From contig NZ_JAHCKK010000038.1 of assembly GCF_026125825.1 (NCBI RefSeq), positions 1 through 40,013 of the forward strand: a stretch of 40,013 nucleotides of DNA. The letters run 5' to 3'. Below are positions 15,722 to 26,153 of the stretch, one piece after another (position 1 is the first letter of the stretch; each line of letters opens with the position of its first letter). The position numbers were made by a program, and so were the translations under genes. Below the pieces are notes generated by a model. It was not told the origin of the DNA and ran no database searches. It saw only the letters and a list, made by a program, of their open reading frames with translations. Origin of the DNA: Hydrogenophaga sp. GTDB taxonomy: Bacteria > Pseudomonadota > Gammaproteobacteria > Burkholderiales > Burkholderiaceae_C.

Positions 15722-18700
15722 ATGTCTTCTTCCGCTGATGCACGCTGGCAGTTCTGGATCGACCGGGGCGGCACCTTCACCGACATCGTGGCCAAGCGGC
15801 CCGACGGCACCCTGACCACGCACAAGCTGCTTTCGGAAAACCCGGAGCAGTACCGCGACGCGGCGGTGGCCGGCATCCGGCACCTGCTGGGGCTCAAGGC
15901 GGGCGAACCGGTGACGCCGGCGCAGGTCGAATGCGTGAAGATGGGCACCACGGTGGCAACGAACGCGCTGCTCGAGCGCAAGGGCGAGCCGACGCTGCTG
16001 GTGACCACGCGCGGTTTCCGCGATGCGCTTCGCATTGCGTACCAGAACCGTCCGCGCTTGTTCGACCGCCGCATCGTGCTGCCCGAGCTGCTCTACGCCG
16101 AGGTGATCGAGGCACAGGAGCGCATGGCCGCGCACGGCGAGGTGCTGCAGCCGCTGGACGAGGCCGGGCTGCGCGCCGATCTGCAAGCGGCTCACGCGCG
16201 CGGCCTGCGCAGCGTGGCCATCGTGTTCATGCACGGCTACCGGTTCACCGCGCACGAAAAAGCCGCGCAGCGGCTGGCGCGCGAAGCGGGTTTCACGCAG
16301 GTGAGCAGTTCGCACGGGACCAGCCCGATGATGAAGTTCGTGAGCCGGGGCGATACCACGGTGGTGGACGCGTACCTCTCGCCCATCTTGCGCCGCTACG
16401 TGGAGCAGGTGGCCGCGGAGATGCCGGGCGTGAAGCTGTTCTTCATGCAGTCCTCGGGCGGCCTGACGGATGCGCATGCCTTCCAGGGCAAGGACGCCAT
16501 CCTCTCCGGGCCGGCCGGCGGCATCGTGGGCATGGCGCGCACGGCGGGGTTGGCGGGTCACGGCAAGGTGATCGGGTTCGACATGGGGGGCACGTCCACC
16601 GACGTGTCTCACTACGCGGGTGAGTTCGAGCGCGAGTTCGAGACCCAGGTGGCGGGGGTGCGCATGCGCGCCCCGATGATGAGCATCCACACGGTGGCGG
16701 CCGGAGGCGGCTCCATCCTGGCGTTCGACGGGTCGCGCTTTCGCGTCGGCCCGCAGAGCGCGGGCGCGAACCCTGGCCCGGCGAGCTACCGGCGCGGCGG
16801 CCCGCTGGCGGTGACGGACGCGAACGTGATGACGGGCAAGATCCAGCCAGCGCACTTTCCCAAGGTGTTCGGCCCCAGGGCCGACGAGGCCCTGAGCCTG
16901 GATGCGGTGCAGGCAAAGTTTGCCGAGCTGGCCGCCCAGACGGGGCGGCCCGCCGAGGAGGTGGCCGAGGGTTTCATTCAGATCGCGGTGCAGCAAATGG
17001 CCAACGCGATCAAGAAGATTTCCGTGGCGCGCGGCTACGACGTGACGCGCTACACCCTGCAGTGTTTCGGCGGCGCGGGAGGTCAGCATGCCTGCCTGGT
17101 AGCGGACGCGCTGGGCATGACGCGCGTTTTCGTGCATCCGCTGGCGGGGGTGCTCAGCGCGTACGGCATGGGGCTGGCCGATCAGAACGTGATCCGCGAG
17201 CAGGCGGTGGAGTTGCCGCTGGTGGCGGCGTCGCTGCCCGCGATCGAGGACACGCTCGAGGCCCTGGCCACCGCCGCCCGGGTCGAGCTGCAGCGCCAGC
17301 AGGTGAACGCGGGCGAATCCACGGTGCACCGTCGGGTGCATGTGCGCTACGAGGGCAGCGACTCGGCGCTGGTGGTGCCTTTTGGCGACATCGCGGCGAT
17401 CGAAGCCGGGTTCGAGGCCGCCTACCGCCAGCGCTTTGCCTTCCTCATGCAGGGCAAGCGCCTCGTGGTGGAGGCGGTCTCGGTGGAGGCCGTGGTCGCG
17501 GGCGATGCGCCGCACGAACCGCGCCTGGCGACACACGGGCCGCGCGATGTGCCGCGGCGCGAGACCGTGCGCATGTACTCGGGCGGCCAGTGGCTGGACA
17601 CCGCGCTGGTGGTGCGCGACGACCTGCGCCCGGGCGACGTGATTCCCGGGCCCGCGATCATTGCGGAGAAGAACGCGACCACGGTGGTGGAGCCCGGCTG
17701 GGAGGCGGTGCTCACGGCACTGGACCACCTGGTGCTGGACCGCCGCGTGCCGCGCACGGCGAGCTACGCGGTGGGCACCACGGTGGACCCGGTGCTGCTG
17801 GAGGTGTTCAACAACCTGTTCATGAACATCGCCGAACAGATGGGCCTGCAACTGCAGAACACCGCGTACTCGGTGAACATCAAGGAGCGGCTGGACTTCT
17901 CCTGTGCGCTGTTCGATGCCGAGGGGAATCTGATCGCCAACGCGCCGCACATGCCGGTGCACCTGGGCTCCATGGGCGAGAGCATCAAGACGGTGATCCG
18001 CAAAAACGCCGGTCGCATGCAGCCGGGCGATGTGTACGTGCTCAACGACCCTTACCACGGCGGCACGCACCTGCCCGACGTCACCGTGATCACACCGGTC
18101 TACCTGGGCAGCCAGCCCACGTTTTATGTGGGGTCGCGCGGCCATCACGCCGACATCGGCGGCACCACGCCGGGTTCGATGCCGCCGTTCTCCACGCGCA
18201 TCGAGGAAGAGGGCGTGCAGATCAACAATGTGAAGCTGGTGGACCGTGGCGTGCTGCGCGAGGCCGAGATGGTGGCCTTGCTGCAGAGTGGGGAGTACCC
18301 TTCGCGCAATCCGCAGCAGAACATGGCCGACCTCAAGGCGCAGATCGCTGCCAATGAAAAGGGCGTACAGGAGCTGCGCAAGATGGTCGAGCAGTTCGGC
18401 CTGGATGTGGTGCAGGCCTACATGCGGCATGTGCAGGACAACGCGGAAGAGTCGGTGCGCCGTGTGATCACGCGCCTGAAGGACGGCCGCTACACCCTGC
18501 CGCTGGACAACGGCGCGCAGATCCAGGTGAGCGTGCGGGTGAACGCGGCCGAGCGCAGCGCCGAGATCGACTTCACCGGCACTTCGCCCCAGCAGCTCAA
18601 CAATTTCAATGCGCCCACGGCGGTGTGCATGGCGGCCGTGCTCTATGTGTTCCGCTCGCTGGTGGACGACGACATTCCGCTCAACGCGGGTTGCCTCAAG

Positions 18701-19306
18701 CCCCTGAAGGTCATCATTCCACCGGGCTCCATGCTCAACCCGAACCCACCGGCGTCGGTGGTGGCGGGCAATGTGGAGACTTCCAGCTGCATCACCAACG
18801 CGCTGTACGGCGCGCTGGGTGTGATGGCGGCGAGCCAATGCACGATGAACAACTTTACCTTCGGCAACGCGTCGCACCAGTACTACGAGACGATTTCGGG
18901 GGGCAGTGGCGCGGGCGATGGTTTCGATGGCACGAGCGTGGTGCAGACCCACATGACCAATTCGCGCCTGACCGACCCCGAGGTGCTGGAGTTCCGCTTC
19001 CCGGTGCGCCTGGAGAGCTACGAGATCCGGGCCGGCTCAGGCGGCGCCGGGCGCTGGCATGGCGGCAACGGCGGTGTGCGCCGCGTGCGCTTCCTGGAGC
19101 CCATGACGGCGAGCATCCTGTCCAACGGCCGCGTGCACCCGGCCTTCGGCATGGCCGGCGGCGAGCCGGGCCAGTTGGGCATCAATCGCGTGGTGCGGGC
19201 AGACGGCCGTGTGGAAGACCTGGCCCACATCGGTCAGGCCGAGATGCAGGCAGGCGATGTCTTCGAGATTCACACCCCCGGCGGTGGTGGGTATGGAAAG
19301 GCGTAG
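15722..19306 (+). CDS. Fused HyuA-HyuB hydantoinase/5-oxoprolinase family protein
   Basis: A single 1194-residue protein uniting both halves of ATP-dependent lactam hydrolases. Residues 1-685 are HyuA-like: the N-terminal [15 protein letters not shown] (15-29) and the ATPase signature [14 protein letters not shown] (near 283). Residues from about 687 are HyuB-like: [63 protein letters not shown] and the Gly-rich end. Fused forms occur in eukaryotic 5-oxoprolinase and in many bacterial relatives. It would open a lactam such as 5-oxoproline, hydantoin or N-methylhydantoin using ATP; which one is not decided by sequence alone. GGAG lies ten bases before the ATG at 15722. Co-regulation with the divergent TRAP importer is likely. 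Confidence 0.93.
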   Translation: MSSSADARWQFWIDRGGTFTDIVAKRPDGTLTTHKLLSENPEQYRDAAVAGIRHLLGLKAGEPVTPAQVECVKMGTTVATNALLERKGEPTLLVTTRGFRDALRIAYQNRPRLFDRRIVLPELLYAEVIEAQERMAAHGEVLQPLDEAGLRADLQAAHARGLRSVAIVFMHGYRFTAHEKAAQRLAREAGFTQVSSSHGTSPMMKFVSRGDTTVVDAYLSPILRRYVEQVAAEMPGVKLFFMQSSGGLTDAHAFQGKDAILSGPAGGIVGMARTAGLAGHGKVIGFDMGGTSTDVSHYAGEFEREFETQVAGVRMRAPMMSIHTVAAGGGSILAFDGSRFRVGPQSAGANPGPASYRRGGPLAVTDANVMTGKIQPAHFPKVFGPRADEALSLDAVQAKFAELAAQTGRPAEEVAEGFIQIAVQQMANAIKKISVARGYDVTRYTLQCFGGAGGQHACLVADALGMTRVFVHPLAGVLSAYGMGLADQNVIREQAVELPLVAASLPAIEDTLEALATAARVELQRQQVNAGESTVHRRVHVRYEGSDSALVVPFGDIAAIEAGFEAAYRQRFAFLMQGKRLVVEAVSVEAVVAGDAPHEPRLATHGPRDVPRRETVRMYSGGQWLDTALVVRDDLRPGDVIPGPAIIAEKNATTVVEPGWEAVLTALDHLVLDRRVPRTASYAVGTTVDPVLLEVFNNLFMNIAEQMGLQLQNTAYSVNIKERLDFSCALFDAEGNLIANAPHMPVHLGSMGESIKTVIRKNAGRMQPGDVYVLNDPYHGGTHLPDVTVITPVYLGSQPTFYVGSRGHHADIGGTTPGSMPPFSTRIEEEGVQINNVKLVDRGVLREAEMVALLQSGEYPSRNPQQNMADLKAQIAANEKGVQELRKMVEQFGLDVVQAYMRHVQDNAEESVRRVITRLKDGRYTLPLDNGAQIQVSVRVNAAERSAEIDFTGTSPQQLNNFNAPTAVCMAAVLYVFRSLVDDDIPLNAGCLKPLKVIIPPGSMLNPNPPASVVAGNVETSSCITNALYGALGVMAASQCTMNNFTFGNASHQYYETISGGSGAGDGFDGTSVVQTHMTNSRLTDPEVLEFRFPVRLESYEIRAGSGGAGRWHGGNGGVRRVRFLEPMTASILSNGRVHPAFGMAGGEPGQLGINRVVRADGRVEDLAHIGQAEMQAGDVFEIHTPGGGGYGKA

Positions 19307-19338
19307 CGCGCGAAGCGCCTTTTCCAGAACACCGCGGA

Positions 19339-19411
19339 ACCGGCTCTGCCAGGCCGCAGGTGTTGCCCCCTGGGGGGTGACGCGCCGCAGGCGAGGCGCG
19401 GGGGGAGCTGT
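19339..19411. repeat. Intergenic repeat, copy B
   Basis: This lies between the convergent hyuAB-like and lapB genes. It shares GGCTCTGCCAGGCCGC, the C-run/G-run (CCCCCTGGGGGG) and a GCGCC...GGCGC inverted repeat ending GAGGCGCGGGGGG with copy A at 1716-1779. The two internal dyads could fold as stacked hairpins and may aid termination for both genes, though no U-run follows. Confidence 0.6.
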
Positions 19412-20557
19412 TTACAGCTCTTCGACGCGACGGGCCGGGTAGCTGTCCCAGGCCTGGCAGCCCGGGCATTGCCAGAAGTGCTGGCGCGCCTCGAAGCCGC
19501 AGGCTGCGCAGCGGTAGCGCCGCAGTGGTGCACTCGCATGCTCCAGCGCCTTTTGGACGCTGGCCTTGGCGGTGGGGCTCGAAAGCGTCTCGCCTGCCAT
19601 CCACCGGGTGGTGATGACCAGCGAGGGCTCGCGCTCCAGGTGGCTGAGGTAGTGGCTGCGCTCCGTTTCGGCTCCGCTGCTCAGGCTGGCCAGGGCTTCG
19701 GTGACGTCGATGGCCGGCGCGCGCTCATGGCTGGCCTGCAGCAGCTTCATGGCCTCGGCCTCGCGGCCGGTCTGCCGGGCCAGATCGGCCAGGGTGAGGG
19801 CGGCCAGCGGCAGGCTTTGCGGGGCATGCTGGTTCATGCGCACCAGGGCGTCGAACGCGCCCGGGGTGTCGCCGGTGTGCGCCTTCAGGGCCGACAGCGC
19901 CATCCAGCCGCGCGCCAGGTGCGGGGCGCGCTGCACGGCCTCGTTGAGCAACTGCAGGGCCTTGGCGGCATCGCCACCGCGCTGGGCGAGTTCGGCTTCT
20001 TCGCACAGGTAGTGCGCCAGGCGGGTGGCGAAGCTGCCCTGTTCGGCGTCTTCGAGGCGCTGGGCGATTCGCTTGGCCTGGGGCCAGTCGCGCGAGCGCT
20101 CGTAGATGCCCAGCAGCGCCAGCAGGGCCTCGCCTTCAAAGGCGGAGCCTTCGAGCTTGTGCAGGGCCGCCTCGGCCCGGTCCAGCAGGCCGGCCTTGAG
20201 GAAGTCGAGCGCCAGTGCGTGCTGCGCGCGGTCGCGGTCCTTGCGGTCGATGTCGGCGCGCGAGAGCAGATGCTCATGGACCCGCACGGCGCGGTCGTAG
20301 TCGCCGCGGCGGCGGAAGAGGTTGCCCAGGGCGAAGTGCAGCTCGGCCGTGTCCGGGTCACCCTGTACCGCTTCGATGAAGGCGTCGATGGCCTGGTCCT
20401 GCTGTTCGTTGAGCAGGTGGTTGAGGCCGCGGAAGTAGGCCTTGGGTGCCTGGCGGCCTTCCATGCGCCATTGGCGCAGGTCGAAGCGCGACGCGGCCCA
20501 GCCCAGCGCAAAGGCCAGCGGCAGGCCCCAGAGGAGCCAGGTGAAATCAAAGTCCAT
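19412..20557 (-). CDS. lapB: Lipopolysaccharide assembly protein LapB (YciM)
   Basis: A 381-residue protein, near the 389 of E. coli LapB, which controls LpxC turnover and lipid A synthesis. An N-terminal membrane anchor (FTWLLWGLPLAFALGWAAS) precedes tetratricopeptide repeats filling residues 50-330 (for example AYFRGLNHLLNEQQDQAIDA, LHFALGNLFRRRGDYDRAVR). The C-terminus is the rubredoxin-like metal site, CX2C...CX2C in YRCAACGF and WQCPGCQAW. The ATG at 20557 lies inside the lapA end (11-base overlap). It is the last gene of the supercluster. Confidence 0.96.
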   Translation of the reverse strand: MDFDFTWLLWGLPLAFALGWAASRFDLRQWRMEGRQAPKAYFRGLNHLLNEQQDQAIDAFIEAVQGDPDTAELHFALGNLFRRRGDYDRAVRVHEHLLSRADIDRKDRDRAQHALALDFLKAGLLDRAEAALHKLEGSAFEGEALLALLGIYERSRDWPQAKRIAQRLEDAEQGSFATRLAHYLCEEAELAQRGGDAAKALQLLNEAVQRAPHLARGWMALSALKAHTGDTPGAFDALVRMNQHAPQSLPLAALTLADLARQTGREAEAMKLLQASHERAPAIDVTEALASLSSGAETERSHYLSHLEREPSLVITTRWMAGETLSSPTAKASVQKALEHASAPLRRYRCAACGFEARQHFWQCPGCQAWDSYPARRVEEL

Positions 20558-20858
20558 GCCGGCGGTCGATCGGATCGGGAGGGAGCAGGGAAGTGTCGCC
20601 GTCAAAGGCGGTGCTGTGCTGCGCCGAGGCCGAGCCGTGCTGGCGGCGGGTGCGACGGGCGCGCAGCCACAGCGGCAGCATCACGGCCACGCCGAGGAAC
20701 ACGCCGATCACCAGGGCCACCAGGATCACCAGCACCAGCGGGGCCTGCCAGCTGGTGCCGAAGAACAGGTGCAGCGTCACGCTGTCCTGGTTGTTGAGCG
20801 CGAAGGCGAACAGCACAAAAAAAATGGCTGCATTGAGCAGCCACATCAGGTATTTCAC
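20547..20858 (-). CDS. lapA: LapA domain-containing inner-membrane protein
   Basis: A 103-residue protein with two hydrophobic helices (MWLLNAAIFFVLFAFALN and VLVILVALVIGVFLGVAVML) separated by the NNQDSVTLHLFFG loop typical of LapA (YciS), and a basic Arg-rich tail. LapA partners LapB. The start is GTG at 20858 with AGGGG upstream. It overlaps lapB by 11 bases and follows ihfB by 45 bases. Confidence 0.93.
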   Translation of the reverse strand: MKYLMWLLNAAIFFVLFAFALNNQDSVTLHLFFGTSWQAPLVLVILVALVIGVFLGVAVMLPLWLRARRTRRQHGSASAQHSTAFDGDTSLLPPDPIDRRHGL

Positions 20859-20903
20859 GTCGTCCCCTTTGTGGTGGGGCGATTGTAGCGAGCGGGCCTT
20901 GTA

Positions 20904-21224
20904 TCAGGCCCGTTGCTGGGTTTCGCGGCCCAGAATCTCGGCGGTCTTCTTGTCCACCTCTTCGCGCAGGGCCTTGCCCGGCTTGAAGTGCGGCACCCGT
21001 TTCTCCGGAATCATCACGCTCTCACCGGAGCGCGGGTTGCGCCCGATGCGAGGTGAACGCCGGTTGACGGAAAAGCTGCCAAAACCCCGGATCTCGATGC
21101 GATGGCCCTTCACCAAGGCTTCGCCCATGGCATCCAGGATCGCCTTGACGGCGAACTCGGCATCGCGGTGGGTGAGCTGGCCGAAACGGCTGGCCAGAGC
21201 TTCAACGAGGTCGCTTCGGGTCAT
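20904..21224 (-). CDS. ihfB: Integration host factor subunit beta
   Basis: A 106-residue HU/IHF-fold DNA-bending protein. The opening [13 protein letters not shown] is typical for IHF-beta, and the DNA-binding arm signature appears as [20 protein letters not shown] with the intercalating Pro. An extended C-terminal tail ([10 protein letters not shown]) adds about ten residues over the E. coli form. The ATG at 21224 follows rpsA by 92 bases, a spacing containing nested dyads at 21257-21299 (GCCGGG/CCCGGC outside, CCGCCC/GGGCGG inside). The rpsA-ihfB order is conserved in proteobacteria. Confidence 0.97.
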   Translation of the reverse strand: MTRSDLVEALASRFGQLTHRDAEFAVKAILDAMGEALVKGHRIEIRGFGSFSVNRRSPRIGRNPRSGESVMIPEKRVPHFKPGKALREEVDKKTAEILGRETQQRA

Positions 21225-21256
21225 GTCGAATGGAGTGGGGGCGTTGGAGGAACAGC

Positions 21257-21299
21257 GCCGGGCAAGTGGCCGCCCTTGCGGGCGGGTCGCTCACCCGGC
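21257..21299 (-). other. Nested hairpin in the rpsA-ihfB gap
   Basis: An outer dyad GCCGGG/CCCGGC (21257-21262, 21294-21299) encloses CCGCCC-TTGC-GGGCGG (21270-21285). No U-run follows, so it is probably not a terminator; an RNA-stability or ribosome-access role between rpsA and ihfB is possible. Confidence 0.4.
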
Positions 21300-21316
21300 G
21301 CCGAACCGGTTTCGCT

Positions 21317-23002
21317 TCAGTTCTGGTTGTTGTCCAGCTTGGCGCGCAGCAGGGCGCCCAGGCTGGTCGTGCCGGCGTTTTCGCGGGAAGACTGCTGGCT
21401 CAGGGAGGCCATGGCTTCCTGCTGGTCGGCGGCGTCCTTGGCCTTGATCGACAGCTGGATGTTGCGGGTCTTGCGATCCACGTTCACCACCACGGCGTTG
21501 ACTTCGTCGCCTTCCTTGAGCACGTTGCGCGCATCTTCCACGCGGTCACGGCTGATTTCGCTGGCGCGCAGGTAGCCCAGCACGTCTTCGCCCAGGTCGA
21601 TCTCGGCGCCCTTGGCATCCACGGTCTTGACCTTGCCGGTCACGATGGAGCCCTTGTCGTTCACCGACACGAAGGTGGTGAACGGGTCGCCGTCGAGCTG
21701 CTTGATGCCCAGGGAGATGCGCTCGCGCTCCACGTCGATGGCCAGCACGATCGCTTCGACTTCCTGACCCTTCTTGTAGTTGCGCACGGCGGCTTCGCCG
21801 GGCTCGTTCCAGGACAGGTCGGAGAGGTGCACCAGGCCGTCGATGCCGGCAGCCAGGCCGACGAACACGCCGAAGTCGGTGATCGACTTGATCGGACCCT
21901 TGACGCGGTCACCGCGCTTGGTCTGCTCGGCGAACTCGTGCCAGGGGTTGGCGCGGCACTGCTTCATGCCCAGCGAGATGCGGCGCTTGTCTTCGTCGAT
22001 GTCGAGCACCATGACTTCGACTTCGTCGCCCAGCGACACCAGCTTGGACGGGGCCACGTTCTTGTTGGTCCAGTCCATTTCGGAGACGTGCACCAGGCCT
22101 TCGATGCCCGGCTCGAGTTCCACGAACGCGCCGTAGTCGGCGATGTTGGTGATCTTGCCGAACATGCGGGTGCCTTGCGGGTAGCGGCGCGAAACGCCCA
22201 TCCACGGGTCGTCGCCCATCTGCTTGAGACCCAGCGAGACGCGGTGCTTCTCGGTGTCGAACTTGAGGATCTTGGCGGTGATTTCCTGACCAGCCGTGAC
22301 CACTTCGCTCGGGTGGCGCACGCGGCGCCATGCCATGTCGGTGATGTGCAGCAGGCCGTCGATGCCGCCCAGGTCCACGAACGCACCGTATTCGGTGATG
22401 TTCTTGACCACGCCGTGCACGATGGCGCCTTCCTTGAGGGTGTCCATCAGCTTGGCGCGCTCTTCGCCCATGGAGGCTTCCACCACGGCGCGGCGGCTCA
22501 GCACCACGTTGTTGCGCTTGCGGTCGAGCTTGATGACCTTGAATTCCAGGGTCTTGTTTTCGTACGGGGTCAGGTCCTTGGTCGGACGGCTGTCGACCAG
22601 CGAGCCCGGCAGGAAGGCGCTGATGCCGTTGACCATGACCTTGAGGCCGCCCTTGACCTTGCTGGAGGTCGTGCCGGTGACGAATTCGCCGGATTCGAGC
22701 GCTTTTTCCAGCGACATCCAGGAGGCCAGGCGCTTGGCCTTGTCGCGCGAGAGCAGGGTGTCACCGAAGCCGTTTTCCACGGAGTCGATGGCGACGGAGA
22801 CGAAGTCACCGACCTGCACTTCGAGTTCGCCCTGGTCGTTCTTGAATTCGGCCAGAGGCACGTAGGCTTCCGACTTCAGGCCTGCGTTGACCACCACGTG
22901 GTTGTGCTCGATGCGCACGACTTCAGCGGTGATGACTTCGCCCGAGCGCATTTCGGCGCGTTTCAGGGACTCTTCGAACAGGGCGGCAAAAGATTCAGAC
23001 AT
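21317..23002 (-). CDS. rpsA: 30S ribosomal protein S1
   Basis: A 561-residue RNA-binding protein with six S1 (OB-fold) repeats, matching the 557 of E. coli. It begins [13 protein letters not shown], as usual. Typical S1 sequences such as [40 protein letters not shown], and [20 protein letters not shown] recur about every 87 residues. It helps mRNA bind the 30S subunit. The ATG at 23002 has AGGAA upstream; a longer upstream reading frame is rejected because it lacks a ribosome site and family similarity. A 180-base leader separates it from aroA-cmk, room for its own promoter and autoregulation. Confidence 0.98.
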   Translation of the reverse strand: MSESFAALFEESLKRAEMRSGEVITAEVVRIEHNHVVVNAGLKSEAYVPLAEFKNDQGELEVQVGDFVSVAIDSVENGFGDTLLSRDKAKRLASWMSLEKALESGEFVTGTTSSKVKGGLKVMVNGISAFLPGSLVDSRPTKDLTPYENKTLEFKVIKLDRKRNNVVLSRRAVVEASMGEERAKLMDTLKEGAIVHGVVKNITEYGAFVDLGGIDGLLHITDMAWRRVRHPSEVVTAGQEITAKILKFDTEKHRVSLGLKQMGDDPWMGVSRRYPQGTRMFGKITNIADYGAFVELEPGIEGLVHVSEMDWTNKNVAPSKLVSLGDEVEVMVLDIDEDKRRISLGMKQCRANPWHEFAEQTKRGDRVKGPIKSITDFGVFVGLAAGIDGLVHLSDLSWNEPGEAAVRNYKKGQEVEAIVLAIDVERERISLGIKQLDGDPFTTFVSVNDKGSIVTGKVKTVDAKGAEIDLGEDVLGYLRASEISRDRVEDARNVLKEGDEVNAVVVNVDRKTRNIQLSIKAKDAADQQEAMASLSQQSSRENAGTTSLGALLRAKLDNNQN

Positions 23003-23182
23003 TGAATTTCCTAAACCACTCAGCGTCGGTGCAACAACCACAGGACTGCGGCTGGAACGGATGCGACGTGTGGGCGGTAGTGACGTTGCGGTGCGTGACA
23101 CCGCGGGGTTAAGTGAAAAGAACCTTTCGGCCTGCGGGCTGGGAACGCCCGGCTGTGCCGTCAGGGCCATCAGAAAGCGCGC

Positions 23183-25234
23183 TCAGTTGCCCGAGAACGC
23201 CGTTTTGCCTTGCCACCAGTTCAAGACCCGCTGCACCGATTCCTCGATGTCCATGCCGGAGTTGTCCAGTTCCAAGGCGTCTTCGGCGGGCTTGAGGGGG
23301 GCGTGTGTGCGGGAGGTATCCCTCAGGTCACGCGCTTTCAGGTCTGCCAAAAGATCGTCGATGTTAGCAGCAATTCCCTTTGAAATCAACTGCTTATGTC
23401 GCCGTGCGGCGCGCTGTTCGGCGCTGGCGGTGAGGAACACCTTCAGCGGGGCGTCGGGAAAGATCACGGTGCCCATGTCGCGGCCATCGGCCACCAGGCC
23501 GGGCAACTGGCGAAAGGCGTGCTGCAGGCCCAGGAGGGCCTCCCGCACGGCGGGCACGGACGAGACCCGGGACGCCGCCATGCCCGCGGCTTCGGTGCGC
23601 AGGGCCTCGGTCACGTCCTGCCCCTGGAACAGGGTTCGCAGGCCTTCAAAGCGCACCTGCAGGCTGGCCGCGAGCTCACCCAGGCGGCGGGCATGCTCAG
23701 GGTCCTTCAGATCGGCTTCCAGGGTGGACAGTCCGGCTTTTTCGGCCGCGAGCCCGACCAGCCGGTACAGCACGCCCGAATCCAGCAGGTGGTAACCCAG
23801 CTGCTCGGCCACCTCGGCTGACAACGTGCCCTTGCCAGAGGCGGTGGGCCCGTCCACGCAGATCACCGGGATGCGCTCGCGGGGCGTGGTGCAGACCTGG
23901 AACAGGGTCTCGAAGTAGTCCGGGAAGGTCTTGGCGACGCACTTGGGGTCTTCGATGCGCACCGGCAGGTTCGCCGGGTTGAACGCTGCGAGCGAGAAAC
24001 ACATGGCGACACGGTGGTCGTCGTAGGTGTGGATGGACGCGGCGCGCCAGTCCTGCGCTCGGGCGGGTGGCGTGATGCGGATGAAATCCTCACCTTCTTC
24101 CACCGCCGCGCCAAGTTTGCGGCATTCCTTGGCCATGGCCGCGATGCGGTCGGTTTCCTTGACCCGCCAGCTGGCGATGTTGCGCAGCGTGGTGGTGCCG
24201 TCGGCGTAGAGGGCCATGGCCGCGAGCGTCATCGCGGCGTCGGGGATGTGGTTGCAATCCAGGTCGATGGCCTTGAGGGGCCAGGCTCCGCGCTGGATGT
24301 GCAGGCGGTTGGCTTCGCCCGAGATCCGGGCGCCCATGAGGCGGGCGGCTTCGACGAAGCGGATGTCACCCTGGATGGACGACAGGCCGACGCCTTCGAT
24401 GGTGATGCCGTCGGTGCCCGGCGTGGCAGGGGCGAGGGCGCCCAGGGCAATGAAATAGCTGGCGGAGGAGGCGTCGCCCTCGACCGCGATGCGGCCGGGT
24501 GACTGGTATCGGCTGCCCGCGGGGATGGTGAAGCGTTGCCAGCCGTCGCGCCGCACAGCCACGCCAAAGCGCTCGAGCAGGTTGAGCGTGATCTCGATGT
24601 AGGGTCGCGAGATGAGCTCGCCCACCACGTCGATGGCGATGTCGCGCTCCTGCGCGACCAGGGGCAAGGCGAGCAGCAGCGCGGTGAGGAACTGGCTGGA
24701 CACATCGCCCCGGACGCGGATGGGCTGGTCCAGCTGGAGGGCATGGGTCCGACCGTCGCCGAGTTTCAGCGGCGGATAGCCTTCGCTGGCGAGACAGGCC
24801 ACGGGGCAGCCGAGCTGGCGCAGGGCATCGACCAGGTCGCCGATGGGGCGTTCGTGCATGCGCGCGACGCCACTGAGTTCGAAAGTACCGCCATGGCGGG
24901 CGGCCAGCAGCGCGAGCGATGCGGTGAGTGGCCGCATGGCCGTGCCCGCGTTGCCCAGGAACAGCTTGGCCTGCGGCACGGGCAGGGCGCCGCCCAGGCC
25001 ATGCACGCGCAGGGCGCCATCGGGTTGAGGCTCGATGCGGCAGCCCAGTTCGGCCAGGGCCTTGAGCATCACCTGCGTGTCGTCGGAGTCGAGCAGGTCG
25101 GCGATGTCGGTGTGGCCCAGGCTGAGCGCGGCGAGCAGCAGCACGCGGTTGGAGATGCTCTTGGAGCCGGGAAGGCGCACGGTGCCGCCGGCACTGGCCA
25201 GCGGCGGGATGTCGAGGTGGGAAATGGCAAACAT
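23183..25234 (-). CDS. aroA-cmk: Bifunctional EPSP synthase / cytidylate kinase fusion
   Basis: One continuous 683-residue frame joins two enzymes. Residues 1-445 are 3-phosphoshikimate 1-carboxyvinyltransferase (shikimate step six): [10 protein letters not shown] (21-30), [14 protein letters not shown] (91-104, the Gly96 form that is usually glyphosate-sensitive), and late [13 protein letters not shown]. Residues 455-683 are CMP kinase: Walker A GPTASGKG (462-469), LLDSGVLYR, and [20 protein letters not shown]. The two meet with a linker of about ten residues. Such a fusion is known in some Burkholderiales annotations; elsewhere aroA and cmk are adjacent separate genes. The ATG at 25234 has no strong ribosome site and lies 37 bases after tyrA, so coupling to tyrA translation is likely. 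Confidence 0.96.
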   Translation of the reverse strand: MFAISHLDIPPLASAGGTVRLPGSKSISNRVLLLAALSLGHTDIADLLDSDDTQVMLKALAELGCRIEPQPDGALRVHGLGGALPVPQAKLFLGNAGTAMRPLTASLALLAARHGGTFELSGVARMHERPIGDLVDALRQLGCPVACLASEGYPPLKLGDGRTHALQLDQPIRVRGDVSSQFLTALLLALPLVAQERDIAIDVVGELISRPYIEITLNLLERFGVAVRRDGWQRFTIPAGSRYQSPGRIAVEGDASSASYFIALGALAPATPGTDGITIEGVGLSSIQGDIRFVEAARLMGARISGEANRLHIQRGAWPLKAIDLDCNHIPDAAMTLAAMALYADGTTTLRNIASWRVKETDRIAAMAKECRKLGAAVEEGEDFIRITPPARAQDWRAASIHTYDDHRVAMCFSLAAFNPANLPVRIEDPKCVAKTFPDYFETLFQVCTTPRERIPVICVDGPTASGKGTLSAEVAEQLGYHLLDSGVLYRLVGLAAEKAGLSTLEADLKDPEHARRLGELAASLQVRFEGLRTLFQGQDVTEALRTEAAGMAASRVSSVPAVREALLGLQHAFRQLPGLVADGRDMGTVIFPDAPLKVFLTASAEQRAARRHKQLISKGIAANIDDLLADLKARDLRDTSRTHAPLKPAEDALELDNSGMDIEESVQRVLNWWQGKTAFSGN

Positions 25235-25271
25235 GCGCGAAGGTGAGGAGGCGGCGCCGAGGGGGCGCCGC

Positions 25272-26153
25272 TCAGCTGCGGGGCTTGATGGCGCTCATGC
25301 GCCAGCGGGCGCGCGTGCTGCTGGCCTGTTCGATCAGGGTTTCCAGGGCGTCGGGGTTGCCCGCGTTGATGGCAGTCTCCAGGGCGTGCAGTGCGCGCTG
25401 GAAATGGCGCGACTGCGCCAGCAGCTCTTCGCGGTTGGACATGAGGACGTCGCGCCACATGGCGGGGTCGCTGGCTGCGATGCGGGTGAAGTCGCGGAAG
25501 CCCGGGCCGGCCAACGAGAGGAAATCAGGCCCATCGGCCTGGCTCTGGATGGCGTTCATGAGCGCGAACGCCACCATGTGCGGGAGGTGGCTGACGGCGG
25601 CGTAGGCTGCGTCGTGTGCTTCCGGCGACATCTGCTTGACGTGGCAGCCGAGCGCGGTCCAGAGCTGGCTGGCTTTCTCGAGCTGGGCGGTCAGCGTGCG
25701 CTCGATCGGGGTGAGGATCACCTGGCGACCGTGGTAGAGCTCGGGGTCGGCGTGCTCCACACCGGCGACTTCCTTGCCCGCGATCGGGTGCGCGGGCACG
25801 AAGACGCCAACCTGGTCCTTGAGCACGCGGCGCGCGGCGTCGATCACCTCGCGCTTGGTCGAGCCCACGTCCATGATCAGCACGTTGCCGCGCACGAGAT
25901 GGCGGATCGCCTTGAAGGTGGCCTCGGTGGCCGAGACCGGCACCGCGAGCAGCACGAGATCGGCACCCGAGACCGCCAGCAGCGCCGACGGGGCCTCGAC
26001 GTCGATCACACCGAGCTGGCGCGCGCGTTCGGTGGTGGAGGGCGACTTGCTGTAGCCCACGACGCGCTTGACCAGGCCGGCGCGCTTGAGCGCCAGCGCG
26101 AAGGAGCCGCCCATCATGCCGCAGCCGATCAGTCCCAGTTGCTCAAACATCAT
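25272..26153 (-). CDS. tyrA: Prephenate dehydrogenase
   Basis: A 293-residue NAD-dependent enzyme that makes 4-hydroxyphenylpyruvate for tyrosine. The dinucleotide fold starts at once: [20 protein letters not shown], followed by DLVLLAVPV and DVGSTKREV. The catalytic His region is [17 protein letters not shown], and [15 protein letters not shown] lies in the helical half. It has no chorismate mutase or ACT domain, like many proteobacterial TyrA proteins. The first ATG at 26153 overlaps the pheA stop as ATGA; the next codon is also ATG (26150), so the exact start is uncertain by one residue. Confidence 0.95.
   Translation of the reverse strand: MMFEQLGLIGCGMMGGSFALALKRAGLVKRVVGYSKSPSTTERARQLGVIDVEAPSALLAVSGADLVLLAVPVSATEATFKAIRHLVRGNVLIMDVGSTKREVIDAARRVLKDQVGVFVPAHPIAGKEVAGVEHADPELYHGRQVILTPIERTLTAQLEKASQLWTALGCHVKQMSPEAHDAAYAAVSHLPHMVAFALMNAIQSQADGPDFLSLAGPGFRDFTRIAASDPAMWRDVLMSNREELLAQSRHFQRALHALETAINAGNPDALETLIEQASSTRARWRMSAIKPRS

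Noticed and set aside
15716-18952. A very long open frame antisense to the hyuAB-like gene (over 1000 codons)
   Set aside because: It has no ribosome site or family motif and its His/Arg/Gly-rich composition is what an antisense frame of a GC-rich gene produces.
23003-23170. N-terminal extension of ribosomal protein S1
   Set aside because: The frame is open by 56 codons but has no ribosome site and S1 proteins start at MSESFA; AGGAA precedes the ATG at 23002.
23183-25234. aroA-cmk fusion as sequencing error
   Set aside because: Both halves are complete and in frame with a short linker and no remaining stop or ribosome site at the junction; such fusions are annotated in related bacteria.
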